64,000 nt of DNA, from NCBI GenBank assembly GCA_003971905.1, contig RSEE01000036.1, forward strand, positions 1 through 64,000, read 5' to 3'. The DNA comes from Moniliella sp. 'wahieum'. Its lineage: Eukaryota > Basidiomycota > Moniliellomycetes > Moniliellales > Moniliellaceae. Below, one piece after another: positions 49,480 to 60,764 of this stretch; the stretch's first letter is position 1, and the number at the start of each line of letters is the position of its first letter. The notes beneath the pieces were generated by a model, which did no database searches, was not told where the DNA came from, and saw only the letters and a list, made by a program, of their open reading frames with translations. The translations under genes and the position numbers were made by a program.

Positions 49480-50493
49480 ATGAGCTGCAACTTCTCCTCG
49501 GGCGCCCCCATCACCGCCGGCCTCTTCCACTCCCGCGGCCCCACCCACGACCACTCCCACGGCCACGGCCACTCCCACGAGCACGGCGGCGAGCACGGCC
49601 ACACCCACGAGGTCCTCGAGCACCCCGGCAAGTTTACCGAGCGCTCTGTGCCCGATTGGCGTTCGCGCGACTTTTCCGAGCGTGCGTTCACCGTCGGCAT
49701 TGGCGGCCCCGTCGGCAGTGGCAAGACGGCGCTGCTGCTGGCACTGTGCGAGGCGTTGCGTGACACGAACAGTCTCGCCGTCGTGACCAACGATATCTTT
49801 ACACGCGAAGACGCCGAGTTTTTGACCATGCACGCTGCCCTCACCCCGCCCGAACGCATTGCGGCGGTCGAGACGGGCGGGTGCCCGCATGCTGCGATCC
49901 GCGAAGACGTCAGTGCCAACTTGGCTGCGCTCGAACGGCTCCATGCCCAGTTTGACACCAACCTGCTCTTTGTCGAGTCGGGCGGGGACAACTTGGCGGC
50001 TGCGTTTAGTGTCGAGCTGGCCGACTTTCACATTTATGGTACGTTTTCTTTTTCTTTCTTCTTTGGTTTCTTGGCCTCCCTCTCCCCCCTATGCTTGCTT
50101 GGAGTGGGGGGTTAGGCGCCCATACGGAGAGCGTCTGATAGACAGCGCCGGAGGAGGGGCAACGTGCTGTAGCTCCAAGGCTAGGCGGGGAAGCTTACAT
50201 GTGCTGACGGTACGAACGACACACAGTGATTGACGTGGCGCGGCGACAAGGTGCCGCGGAAAGGCGGTCCGGGGATTTCGCAAGCGGATGTATTGGTGAT
50301 CAACAAGATTGATCTGGCACCGCTGGTTGGGGCTGACTTGAGTGTGATGGCGCGCGATGCGTCGACGATGCGCGACGGTGCGCCCACCGTGTTCACGGCG
50401 GTCAAGTCGCGTGACGGGGTGCAGGCGGTGGTGGACCTAGTCCTGGCTGCCAGACAGCAGGCCTTGGCGCAAAAGGCGGTGCAGATGGGCTAG
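49480..50493 (+). CDS. URE7/ureG: Urease accessory GTPase UreG
   Basis: A SIMIBI-class GTPase that helps load nickel into urease. From ATG 49480 ([20 protein letters not shown]) comes a strongly His-rich stretch ([20 protein letters not shown]), the metal-binding extension found in eukaryotic UreG. Then the P-loop [66 protein letters not shown], the spliced [43 protein letters not shown], and [10 protein letters not shown] before TAG at 50491-50493. One missing base near 50,242 breaks VIDVA|RGDKVP. All GTPase and CPH nickel motifs are present. Urease itself and UreD/UreF are not in this window, as usual for fungi where these genes are scattered. Confidence 0.97.
50039..50226 (+). other. Intron of the UreG gene
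   Basis: Begins GTACGT and ends ACAG. Splicing joins ...TTTATG to TGATTGACG, giving IYVIDVA. Confidence 0.88.
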
Positions 50494-50662
50494 GGATGCA
50501 CTGCTCGGTGGTGCTGGCATGGTACATGAATTGATCTGTTGCTTTTGACCAGCCATCTGAGCTTCTTACGCGGCCAACCTTCAACTGTAGTAGGCAGGGG
50601 GGTGCATAATGCGAGAGAGAGGGGGGGCAGGATGGAAAACACGATGCGAGAGAAAGAGACCT

Positions 50663-50694
<32 letters not shown>

Positions 50695-51899
50695 AACAGC
50701 ACAGCTCGAGGACCAACACGAACGAGCGCACGGAAGCGCCGACGGGCGGAACAAGATGACTTCCTCAACTCACAGTCCGTTCAGGGAAGGGAGTAGGGGA
50801 CGCAACGGATCGGGCCAGAAGAGGGACAAGGGGAAGGAAGGGCGCAGCGCAGTGCTGGCAAGGGCCCAATGAGTCCGCCCAAGGAAAGTTGTGGTCATGA
50901 TCGGCCGAGTGGGGTGGAGATATGCGTTGCTGGATAGCGAGGACCTCGGCGGGACGGAGCGGGGCTTGGCAATATCAACTTCACCCTCGTTGGCGCCTGG
51001 CGTCCTCGCCCCCCCCAGCCCCCCGCCATCGACAGGAACGCGTCCGCCAATGGGGGCCCCGCGACGCGCGGCGAAGCCAAGGCGTACATAATACTGCACC
51101 CGCCCACGCCATGAATCAATCTCTCCAAGGTGGAAACCAACTGGATTCGTGCGTTCTTGGGGGTCTATTCTGGTTTGCTTTACCTTGCGTTGCGTCGCCT
51201 GACGGAGCGACTCGTCTTCATGCCACGCTGCGCCAAACCATGCCAGGCACAGATGGAGGCGCTCTCGGTGAGGCCTAAGGCAGATGGTCCAGAAATGTCC
51301 CGAGAGCAACACTTCTCTTCCGACACAGGAACGCCCCTGCGAGCGACGGGAAGCGCGTCGTGCGCACCACGCATGCCACTGGCGAGACATGCCAAGCACG
51401 TGGGGACGTGAGGAGCAGCCGACGGGCACCGTTTGGGTCTGTGCCCGCTGCTCGCACCGCTTCCGTCTCCATTCTCCACCTCGCTGCGGCCCGCGAGTGC
51501 AAGAGGAAAGCGAAAGCAGACAGGTCGGTGGAACGTCGCGTGCGCCACGACGTTTGCCCCTCGTGCACTGCCTACTGCATGGCCAACAGCAAGGCCTACT
51601 GCATGGCCTACTTCTCTGCGCCTTTGCCCGCACGCACATGGCGCACTTTTTTCTTGGCCAGTCCATCGCCCACGGGTGCTGCGACTGGGCCTCATGCTCT
51701 TCGCCCAGGCCATCGTGCCGTGTGCGCTTGGTCTTCTCCCTCTGGCAGGGGATAGCCACGTCGTCCGACGGCCGAGCTTGCTCCGCCTCCCCACGCAGCT
51801 GGATCGGCCCAGCGCTCCCGATCCTAGCTTGGTCCAATAAGACGGATGGGACGGACGAAATGCGAACGGGCGGGTCAGGGGGTCGCATACCCCGCCCCG
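50494..51899. other. Region without a recognised gene
   Basis: GC-rich and stop-poor in several frames on both strands, including a 407-codon minus frame, but I see no conserved motif or consistent protein character. It includes a 27-base G run. The 3' end of the minus-strand gene to the right may extend into it. Confidence 0.4.
50663..50689. repeat. 27-base poly-G run
   Basis: An uninterrupted run of 27 G on the plus strand, about 170 bases after the UreG stop codon. Confidence 0.9.
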
Positions 51900-54800
51900 T
51901 GTCCGGTCGCCCACGCGTCCAGGCCAAGCGACGAGCGACGCCCTGACGGGTCCGTCGGTTCCAGTCGCTGCACCGACCGCTCCACGCGCACACCGCTCCT
52001 CTCTCTCCTGGGCTGGAGCGAGGGCACGGGGGGAAGCCGCACGGGAGAACAGGGCAGGAGGAGGAGGAACAAGGGGCAGGGGGCCCACCGTTGGTTCCTG
52101 CTCACTGGGTCTGATGGCCAGCCGGGAACGGGCCGGCGATGTGGTGTCGGGGTCCACCTCCTGAGCCTGCGCCTCGGATGCACCCGGGTCCACGTCAGCG
52201 TTGGCGCCATCCAGCATTAGCTTTTCGTTTGCCACGGCGGCGGCGCTACTGCCGCGCGACTGTTCGTCCTGCTGCTTCGGTGGCTGGGAACCGTCGCTGT
52301 CCATGGCGGCTAGCATACTCTGTTGTGCCGCATCCGACGGCAACGGCAACGGCAATGGCACCAGCGACGCTTCCGCGTCCGCGTCCGCCTCTGCCTCGTC
52401 CACTTCGACCACTTCGACCGACGTGCGGCCCAGACGAGGGCGGCACGACGGCGCAAGGCCGACGCGGAGCGTGTGGATGGGGCGGGTGCGGAGGGGCTGG
52501 GCTGGCTAACGAGGGAAAAGGGGAGGTGTTCTGGATCGTCGTCCTCGGGCTTAGTTTGGGTGTAGAGACCGTGTTGGTTCATGTACATTTGTGGCGACTG
52601 TAGCAGTGCCCTTCGTTCGGCCCAGACGCGGTGCTTCTCTGCGTCCTCGGCTTCAGCCTCGTACCGCTCCGCCTGCCACGTCGCGATAGCAGGCAGATCA
52701 TCGTCCCACTCGGCCCCGGCGTGCTGGTACGCGCGCAGCGCGGCAAACCCATCGACCTCCTTGCTCGCACCAGGCTGGGTCGTCGTCGACGCGGAACTGG
52801 TCTTGGTTTTGGTTTTGGCCGTGGAAGTGAGCTTGCTTTGGGTCTTGAGTTTGTCTGCCTTTGGTGACCGCGTCGGGATCTGGGACGTGGGCGGGATGGG
52901 GATGGTGATGGGGTCTGGGTGGGATGGGGTGGGGAACGCGGGCGACACCTGTCCTTCCATTCCCGGGTTGGTCGACCGCATGCCCGCCCGCCTCGGGCAG
53001 TCGCGAAGGCGTACTAGGCCGCGGCTGACCCTGGCTCGAGGCCTGAGTCGAAGCAAAAAACTGGCTCAGCCGGGCCGGGGTGGCGTCAGAGCCGGCCAAG
53101 ACGGACGAGGGACGCTGTGGGCACGAAGGGCGGTGGGGCCGAGTCGGGGAGGAGATGTCCGTGGCCTGGGACCAGGCCTGGGTGGGCATCGGGGTAGCCG
53201 TACCTGGCTGGGACAGCGGCGCGTCCGACTCCACCTCGAGGCCGAGCGCTTGGTCAGTCTGCGTGTCGACGGCTTGGGACCCACTCGGCTCGCCCGTGTT
53301 CGCGCTCGTGTTCGCGCTCGCACCGGCTCGCGATGCGGGTGGCATCCCACTCCGCTGCGACGCCATGCGCGTCTGGCCCGGCGGGGGAAATCGCTCTGGC
53401 GCAGGTAGGACGCTTGCGATGGCGGCAACGATGCTTGGGCCAGCACGTGTTCCGTGGGATCCAGGCCACGACTTGGTGGGGACACAGACCCGCCGCGGGA
53501 CGATTGAGTCTGCTTGGCCAACACCTTACTGCTCTCGATGCGATCGTCATCGGAATCGGATGGAATGGCAGGGCGGTACCGGCGCAGTGGGGGCGGCATC
53601 CGGGTGGTAGCCAGATCGTCCATGTCGTCGTCGCTGGCGCCCGCCAAGGTGGTGGGGAGGGGATCGCGCTCGACTCGGTCTGAATCCCACTTTTCGTCCT
53701 GGTCGGGACGATTCGGTGCCGGGGCAGGGGAGTGGGCCTGGCGCCTACCCTGCTCGTCTTCGTGATCCAACGCATCCTCGCTGCCACTCTCGCCATCCTG
53801 CTCGATGGGAGCGATAAAGGACGGGGAGGCGGGACAAAGCGGCGTTGGTGCGGTTCTGCACTCCGCCTGCTCGTAAGCTCGTCGGTCCGGTCGCGGGTGC
53901 GCCGCATCGGCGCGGCGCCACCGACCAAGACGTCGACGGCAGCGATCCCGGCGTGGCCATTTGCAGGACGGGCTTCCTGGCGCGGGATGGCGCGCGGGGT
54001 AAGGGTTGGGCCTTGGGCGGAGCAAACCGAGCGGGCTGGCGGGCGAGCTGCAAGTCAAGCTTGCTTGGGGGCGGTGAGGTGGGTTTGTGGTTGTAATTGT
54101 GGTTGTGGTTGTGGTTGTGGTTGTGGTTGTGGTTGTGTTTTGGGGGTGGGAAAAGCTTGGATCGCCCCAAGAGACGTTCGCCCAGCAGGCCGCGCTTATT
54201 CTGGGTCCGATGGGGCTGCGCGACGTGAACAGGCTCGATCTCATCGTCCTCGTCCTCGTCCGCGTCCGCGTCCTCGCCGGGTGCGTGAGGAGAGGAGATA
54301 CGAGCCGAACGAGAAGCTATAGTGAAGGGACGCTTGACGTCCCTGTCATTTGATTTTCCCTGTCCCTGCCCCTTCTCTTTACCCTTTGCCGTTGCCTTTT
54401 CCTTTGCCTTTTCCTGTTCTGTTTCCTTGGCGTTGGCGTTTGAGCTCCAGGTCGAAAGCGGCGTGTCGACATCACTTGCCTCGTCGTCCCACTCGTCCTT
54501 CCGCAACCGATCCGTAGTCAGCGCGGCGATGCTGTTTTCGCTCATGTCCACAGGCGGTTCGCTCGTGGGGGCGTTTGGCAGGGCCGAGATCCGGTCGTGG
54601 GACCGATTTGGGCTCGGGCCGAGCGAGCTTGGGAGGCCCCGCTTGGATCGCCTCGTGCAGCCTGGAAACACCAAACGTGGGGGGTTCCCTGCGGCGCGAC
54701 TGGGTCTCGTGCACATGCGCCACGCTGCGCGTGGCGTCCATCTTGGGGGTGCATCCCCGCGCAGCGCTTCTGTCTCGTCCGGTTCGCGAAGAGAGAACGT

Positions 54801-56312
54801 CTGGGGAAGGTGTCAGTAGTGGGAGGGGAGGCAAGCCAAAGCCCAGAAGGAAACGGTACCTTGTGTTTAAGCCCCTTGGGCCTCGCGGGGCGTTTCGGCT
54901 GATGCGCATCCATCCTGTCCTCGGGCTCGGAATCGGAAAAGAAGCCAGACGGGTGGGGCAACGCCGAGGGTCTCGATAAGGCGACAACTTGACCTTGGAC
55001 CTGGGCAGGTCCGGATCCCGAACCGGGACAGAACGAAACAGGTCCTGCGTCCCGGGCCATTGGTCGCCATCGTCGTCCAACAATCCCATCATGTGGGCGC
55101 CCAAGGTCGTCGTCACGCCCTTGGTATCGACAGCGATAAGGGGGTGTACCGATTTGGCATTCGCGGCCGCGGTCGCGGTCGCTCCAGCTGCTGCTGCTGC
55201 TGCTGCGGCTGCTGCGGCTGCTGCCTGGAATTCCCGCGCTGTCCCCCTTCTCTTCTGAACAAGATCCACGAGGCGTGAGGTCTTCCCGGACGGTTTGGCC
55301 GCCTTACGTGTATCCCGCCGGACGCGGGGGGCGACTTGTTCTCTGCGCATTCGGCCAGGTGCAAGCGGAGGGTGCGTGTGGAGGTAGAGGTAGAGGTGGA
55401 GGTAGTGAGAGGAGTGGAGTGCCGGCGGGTGCCCCCCGACGCAGTTGACTCACTTGAGCATGCGCGGTCGGCGCTGGCCGGCGCCGAACGGGGCGTCGCG
55501 CGTCCGGCCCGGCGGGGTGGGAACTTGGTAGTCACGTCATAGTCGTCGTCGTCATAATCGTCGTCGTCGTCGTCGTCATCGTCCTCCTCCTCCTCCTCCT
55601 CCTCCTCGGCCTCGTCCACCACGTTTTCGTCGTTCTCTTCCCCCTCCCTGCGCTTTTCCTGATCCCTGCCATCATCACCATCACCATCGTCATCACCGTC
55701 ATCTTCATCTTCATCGTCTTCCGGTTGGCCCTGCTGCTCGCCCATCCCGCCCGCGCTCTGCGCCTCAGGGCTACCTTCAATCTCGTCGGTCGAAGGAGCG
55801 CGGGGGTCGCAGCCGGGCTGCGGATCGGGGGACGAAGCGAGCCGAGGCGGGCGGGAAGGCGTGGTGGGCAGATCAATCTCATCGGGCTCCTCGGGCTCAT
55901 CGGGCGAGTCCGAGGCGGGAAAGGAAGGGTGGCGGGACAGACCGCGCTTGCGGCCATCGGATCGTTGGACGTAGTACTGGTCGTCCGAGTCGGAGTGGCA
56001 AGGCGGCGCAGACGGGAGGTGCGCGAGGATGAGGTCGTCGTCGGCATCGACGTCAATATCAATGTCGTCGTCGATGGCGGGTTGAGGGCGATGTCGTTAT
56101 CGACGTCGATACTAGCGTGCGCCTCGGCGGGTCCGCCGCCGGGATCGGGCCCGGGGTGGGGGAGCGCCGGGGCCGGCGCAGGCGACTTGGACTTGGGCAG
56201 CGGCGGGCCCGCGGGCGGGCGCGAGCGGATGGCGAGGTGGGGTCGGGGGAGGTCTGGCTGGCCTGCGAGGACTGGAGCTGGCCATGGGCGGCAGCGACGA
56301 CGAGTCGGCCAT
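51900..56312 (-). CDS. Acidic SQ/TQ-containing protein, possibly Mrc1/claspin-like
   Basis: Probable ATG at 56310-56312 (MADSSSLPPMASSSPRRPAR). N-terminal blocks include IDVDADDDLILAHLP, SDSDDQYYVQRSDGRKRGLS, DEPEEPDEIDLPTTPSRPPR and a long Asp/Glu run near 55,550-55,720. Then TSRLVDLVQKRRGTAREFQ with a poly-Ala run, HPLIAVDTKGVTTTLGAHMM, DEWDDEASDVDTPLSTWSS, a His-Asn repeat near 54,090, SDDDRIESSKVLAKQTQSS, a region with many SQ and TQ pairs (LSQPGT, TQAWSQATD, LSQFFASTQASSQ near 53,060), and WQAERYEAEAEDAEKHRVWA with MYMNQHGLYTQTKPEDDD near 52,570. SQ/TQ clusters with LSQFF and an acidic, disordered build recall replication-checkpoint mediators (Mrc1/claspin). This is an inference from style. 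Frames jump repeatedly, and the 3' end is not defined. Confidence 0.45.
54084..54138. repeat. GTGGTT hexamer repeat
   Basis: About seven copies of GTGGTT, encoding a (His-Asn)n run on the minus strand. Confidence 0.85.
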
Positions 56313-56651
56313 GGCAGACAGCGGCCGAGAAGGAGGCCGGCGGAAGCGGTGGTGGCGGCGGGCGGGTGTCGCGTCGCGTGCCGGCGAGTGACTATAACTT
56401 GCAAGAAATCCGATCCTATCTTATCCTATCCTATCCTATGCGATTCCATCCTTGGTCCCACACAGCCCTCCCAATCGCCGCGTCGCGACTCGCATCAGCT
56501 GTGAGAGAGAGACTAGAGGCTAGTCCATCTGTCTACCCGTCTACCTGTCCACCGCTTCTGTTGACCAATTGAGGGCACATCCCATCCATCATCGCTTGAA
56601 TCCACCCAGCAAACCATCGGGAAAAAAAACGCGGGAGCAGCTGGCGGCGGG

Positions 56652-59600
56652 CTACTCGTGGGGCACATGCGTCTCGATCGCCTGGACCAGCTTGCGGCCA
56701 TCGGGGACGGACATGACGCGAACGCGGTACGCAACAGGGGTCGTGCCCTCGTGGCCGAGGAACGTAACCACCTTACCTTCCAGTTTAGGTTCCATGCCGC
56801 GGTAGAGCAAAAAGTTCACCAGCACATGGTTTGCCGGCTCAGATCGGAGCAGTAACCGAGCCTGCCCCGATCCGGGTAGCACCGTCACCTTCATCATTCC
56901 TACCCCTACGTTTTCCCACGCCGACCCGGCCAGCTTGAACACCTTCGTCCGCACTTCTTCCACCACGCCTGTATCCTGTTCGTCCTCCACTCCTTCCTCT
57001 GCACCAGGCGCGGCAGCGGCAGGAGAGCCATTCGTGGCTGCTGGCACGGCGGGAGCGGCAGAAGCAATCGGAGGCGCCGACGATGGGACAGGCGCTGCCT
57101 TCTCAGCCGATGCAGCCGGTGGAGCAGGTGCCGACGTAGACGCAGGTGCAGGTGTTGTGCCGCTCAGAGTGGCCGAGGGACCCTTCTTGGTCTTGGCGCC
57201 ATCGAGCAACGCCGTCTGGAGCGACTTGGCCTCGGCGGGGGTTTTGACGCGAAGACGGTACTGGGTCATCTTGCCCTGCTGGTCGTACCCAACAAACGAC
57301 AAGGCGACCTTGTCCACACGAACGGTCAAGTCGGGATACAGGGCAAAGTTCTATCCCAGGCGCAAAGCAAAGGTCGAAGGCAAGGCAAAAGAAATGAAAA
57401 GAAAGAAAGAAAAGGAGGGCAGGGAAGGGCAGGGAAGAGTAGAATAGGATAAGTTAGCTTGGCACATACACATACAACACACACACACGCAACCCGCACC
57501 AACAACCAAACAAAAACAAAAGACACAGGGAGCAAGGCGAGGCAGAAAGAAAATCAAGTACGTACAATGAGGACATTATTGTTACCTTCGGAGCGCATCA
57601 GGGCGCGTGTGCGGCCCGTTTCGAGGTGGCGGGTGACACGGAACAGGCCCACGCCCACCACGCTCCACTTGCCATCATCCATGCGCATCGCTTTCACCCG
57701 TGCCTCCCCCAGAGTCCGCTCGCCCTCCTCGCCCTCCACGGGCGTACTGGCCTCCGCGGCCGTCGGGTCCGCGGCCTTCGGGTCCGAGGCGGCCGGAGGT
57801 GGGATGGCAGCAGGGGCCGACGGGGCCGGAAGAGAAGTAGGATTGGACGTAGGATCCAAGGCAAACGAGGGCAACTTGGCCGGGGGTGTGGCCAAAGCCA
57901 CGTCGATCGCAGCCTTTTCCGGGGAGCGAGGCGGCTGTGCGCCTCCACCAGCGCTCCCACCAACAGACAGAGGGAGGCCCAGGTCAAACGCCGGCAACGT
58001 CGACGCAGGTTTGTCCCGTACGAGTTGCTGGGGGTGTGCGTGCGAGTGTGCGTGTGGGTGAGCGCATGCGGCGCGGGCTGGCTGCTGCAGGGTCCGGAAC
58101 CGGATGCGAGGAAGTGACCGGCGCCAGCGGTACGGTCACCAGTCCAAAGGAGGAGCTAGACTGCGCCTTTGGGGTGGCAGTGGGCGGCTCGGACAGCACA
58201 GCGGACCCAGCCGCCGTCGGTTCGACCGGCTTGGGCGTGGGCTTGGGCATCTGGAACGAAAAGCTCGGTTTCGGGGTGGGCTCTGCCGGCTGAGCCGTCT
58301 GGAACGAAAAGGTGGGTTTCGGTGTGGGCTCTGCCGGCTGGGCCGTCTGGAACGAAAAGGTGGGTTTCGGTGTGGGCTCTGCCGGCTGAGCTGTCTGGAA
58401 CGAAAAGGTGGGTTTGGCGGCCGAGAGGCCAGGCTGGGACGACGGTTTGGGGGCCGGCGCGGGGGCTGAGACCGAGACGGGAGGGGTGAAGGTGAACGCC
58501 GCAGAGGGCGGAGCGACAGAGGCGCTCGAGCCCGAGCCAGATCCGAAGCCCGATCCAGAGGCGGGGGAAAGTGGAGCTGTCGTCAGCGAGGGAAACGGAA
58601 GCCGAAGCGGAGGTGGAGAGGGAGAGGGACGACGAGTCAGCGAGCGAGGCATGTTTCAACGGCGACGAGTGGCGCGGGATAGAGGAGGTCCAATGTGCCG
58701 AGCGACGGGTAGGGCTGCGGCTCGGGCTGGGGCTACGCGCTTTGTGGGTGGGACCGGGCTCGGGGGCGGTACCGGTGGGCGCGTGGGTCGGTTGACTCGA
58801 TTGGCTCGGTTTGCCTATCTTGCTTGGTTGGCTTTTCTTGCCCGACTTGCCTTGTCGGGTTTGTTGCGCCGTCTGCTGGATCAACGCGACCAAGTCCTGC
58901 CCGCATCCTTGCGGGCCGAAGAAGCCTCATCCGAAGCCGAACCCGAAGCGGAAGCGGAAGGGAGCAGCATGTTTCTTGGCATGGCGTTCTTTCAGTGCTT
59001 TCTTCTGCTTCTCCAGCATGCGTTGCACGCGCTTCGACGCGTCCTCCGACGCAGACGCGGCAGTGGCCTGCGTCGGTCCGGCGGAGGGGGCCAGGGCGGC
59101 ATACGGATTAGTCATGGCGGCACGGGCGCGAGCCACATGGTCTTCCGGCAACGGATTCTCCGCGAGCAAGTCCTTGATGGTCGAAGCGACCAACGACCGT
59201 TTGGCCGGCTTGGGTTTGGGGGCGGGGAGGTAGAGCCCGGGTGGAAGGCAGCGTTAGCCGCCTCCTGCTTGGCTGTGGCAGGCGCAGACGCAGACGCAAA
59301 CGCAGATGCAGACGCAGGTGCAGGCGGGAGAACCGTAACGGGGGTCGGGTTCGGAGCGTCGTCTTCGACCTCGCGCAACCGGGGCCGTTTGGCCGCAGGC
59401 TGCGTGTCCAGCACCGCGCCGTACACGCCTGGAGGACGGTACGGAGTGAACAGGCTTGCGCGGCCCGGCTCGGCTTTGGCCCCGAGCGAACGGACGGTGG
59501 CTGTCGCACGCCTGCGCTGTCCGGAGGGGGTGTAGATGGTGACCTTGCGTGTTGGGCGTGTGCTGGGCGGGTTGCGTGGTACGGGTGGTCGAGCGGGAGG

Positions 59601-60764
59601 CAGCGGTGGGCGCGGCGGGCGTGGCAGTCGGGAGGGTAGAAGGCCGTGACGCGACGGACGAGACTGAACGCGGAAGGACATTCTGCGTCGGCATGCTGCC
59701 GATCCCTCGTGCGCACGCGCGCCAGAGGGGGGTGGAGGTGGACGTGGAGAGGGAGGAGGCGTAGCACTGCTGCATCAGCTCTTTGCATCCAGCCCACTCC
59801 CTCCTGCTAGGCTGGGGTCCCGCGGGGCCCGATGCCTTTTCTTGGAAAAAACTGGCTGAGCAGCGCATAAGTGTTCTCTCGGCTTTCGCTCGCCTCGTCC
59901 AGAGTAAAGCTGGGCTCCGTGTCGAGAGGCACGTCAGGGTGGTGCTTCGGATCGTGTGGCTGCTGCTGTGCTGCTGCTGCTGCTGCTGCTCTTGCTCTCT
60001 TCAGCATCGGCCTCAGCGAGCGCCTGGGCCTCGATTCCGCTCCAAGCCGACCGAGAAGGGATGCGAGCACCGACGGGGCCATAGCCTACCGACGCACTCA
60101 CCTCGGCCGCGCTCGTGTTGCCCATCTGGCTAAAGGAGATGTGCGGGCGGGACGCGATGGGCGTCGAGGCGACGGGCATCAGGGTCTGCGCGCGGAGGGC
60201 GCAGAGAGGACATGGCCTCCGACACGTGTCCCGGTGTGGGGGGCGGTGCGACGGCCGCGGGTGGCTCGGGGTAAGATTCGTGTCCAAACGCGGCGGAATG
60301 GGTGCGACGGCGGGAGCGCGAAGGCCAGAGGACGGACATGATCGAGTCCAAGTAGGACGTGGGCTTGGGAGTGGTCTGGACTTGGCCTGGGACTTGGACT
60401 TGGCCTTGGACTTGGGAGGGGCCGTGGACGCGGGGTCGAGGTCCGAGGCCAGGTGGCGGCGGCGACTGGAGCGGGCAAAGGTGGAGGTGGAGGTGAAGGG
60501 GGCGGAGACGGAGGGAGGCGCATGGGCTCGAGATCCAGGGTGGAGATGTCGCTGTGGGGACGGTGGCCACTGGCAACACGCGTGCTGGGACGCCAGGACG
60601 GCCGAGGCGAGTAGGCGGCGAGGGGGGTGCGGAGCGGGGCCGAGGTTGTAGTAGGGCGCGGCGGGCAGAGAGGGCGGGGCGTAGCCAGCGGGCGTCAGGC
60701 CGGGCGGGGGGCGCGCCCGGAGCTCGGGGGCGCGCGCGGGCGCATCCGCGGGCAGGTCGATCAT
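56652..60764 (-). CDS. Nup2-like nucleoporin with two Ran-binding domains
   Basis: A nuclear-basket type FG nucleoporin acting in Ran-dependent transport. Likely ATG at 60762-60764 (MIDLPADAPARAPELRARPP). N-terminal part: a Lys/Ser basic run (KSKAKSKSQAKS), PTSYLDSIMSVLWPSRSRRR that could be a membrane-binding helix, ENTYALLSQFFPRKGIG, KVTIYTPSGQRRRATATVRS, SLFTPYRPPGVYGAV and a coiled-coil-like VQRMLEKQKKALKERHAKKH. The central part has GFGSGSGSS and three tandem PTFSFQTAQPAEPTPK units. Two RanBD1-like domains end the protein. The first, about 57,250-57,750, has VKAMRMDDGKWSVVGVGLFR, ALMRSEGNNNVLINFALYPD and KTPAEAKSLQTAL. The second, about 56,655-57,000, has KVFKLAGSAWENVGVGMMKV, LLLRSEPANHVLVNFLLYRG and ending in VQAIETHVPHE-TAG at 56652. 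Many frame changes occur in the N-terminal two thirds. Confidence 0.82.
57351..57565 (-). other. Intron inside the first Ran-binding domain
   Basis: 215 bases, GTACGT to ATAG on the minus strand, with a GCTAAC branch-like sequence. Splicing joins EGNNNVLI to NFALYPDLTV, matching the second domain (SEPANHVLVNFLLYRG). Confidence 0.88.
58268..58411. repeat. Three tandem 48-bp units in the nucleoporin gene
   Basis: Three near-identical 48-base copies at 58268, 58316 and 58364, each encoding the 16-residue unit PTFSFQTAQPAEPTPK. Confidence 0.92.

Noticed and set aside
50770-51993. 407-codon minus-strand open frame as a gene
   Set aside because: Starts with a non-ATG codon, overlaps long open frames in other phases, has no conserved motif and lies in GC-rich DNA where stops are rare.
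56405-56440. TATCC pentamer run as a regulatory site
   Set aside because: Short simple repeat between two same-strand genes; nothing supports a function.
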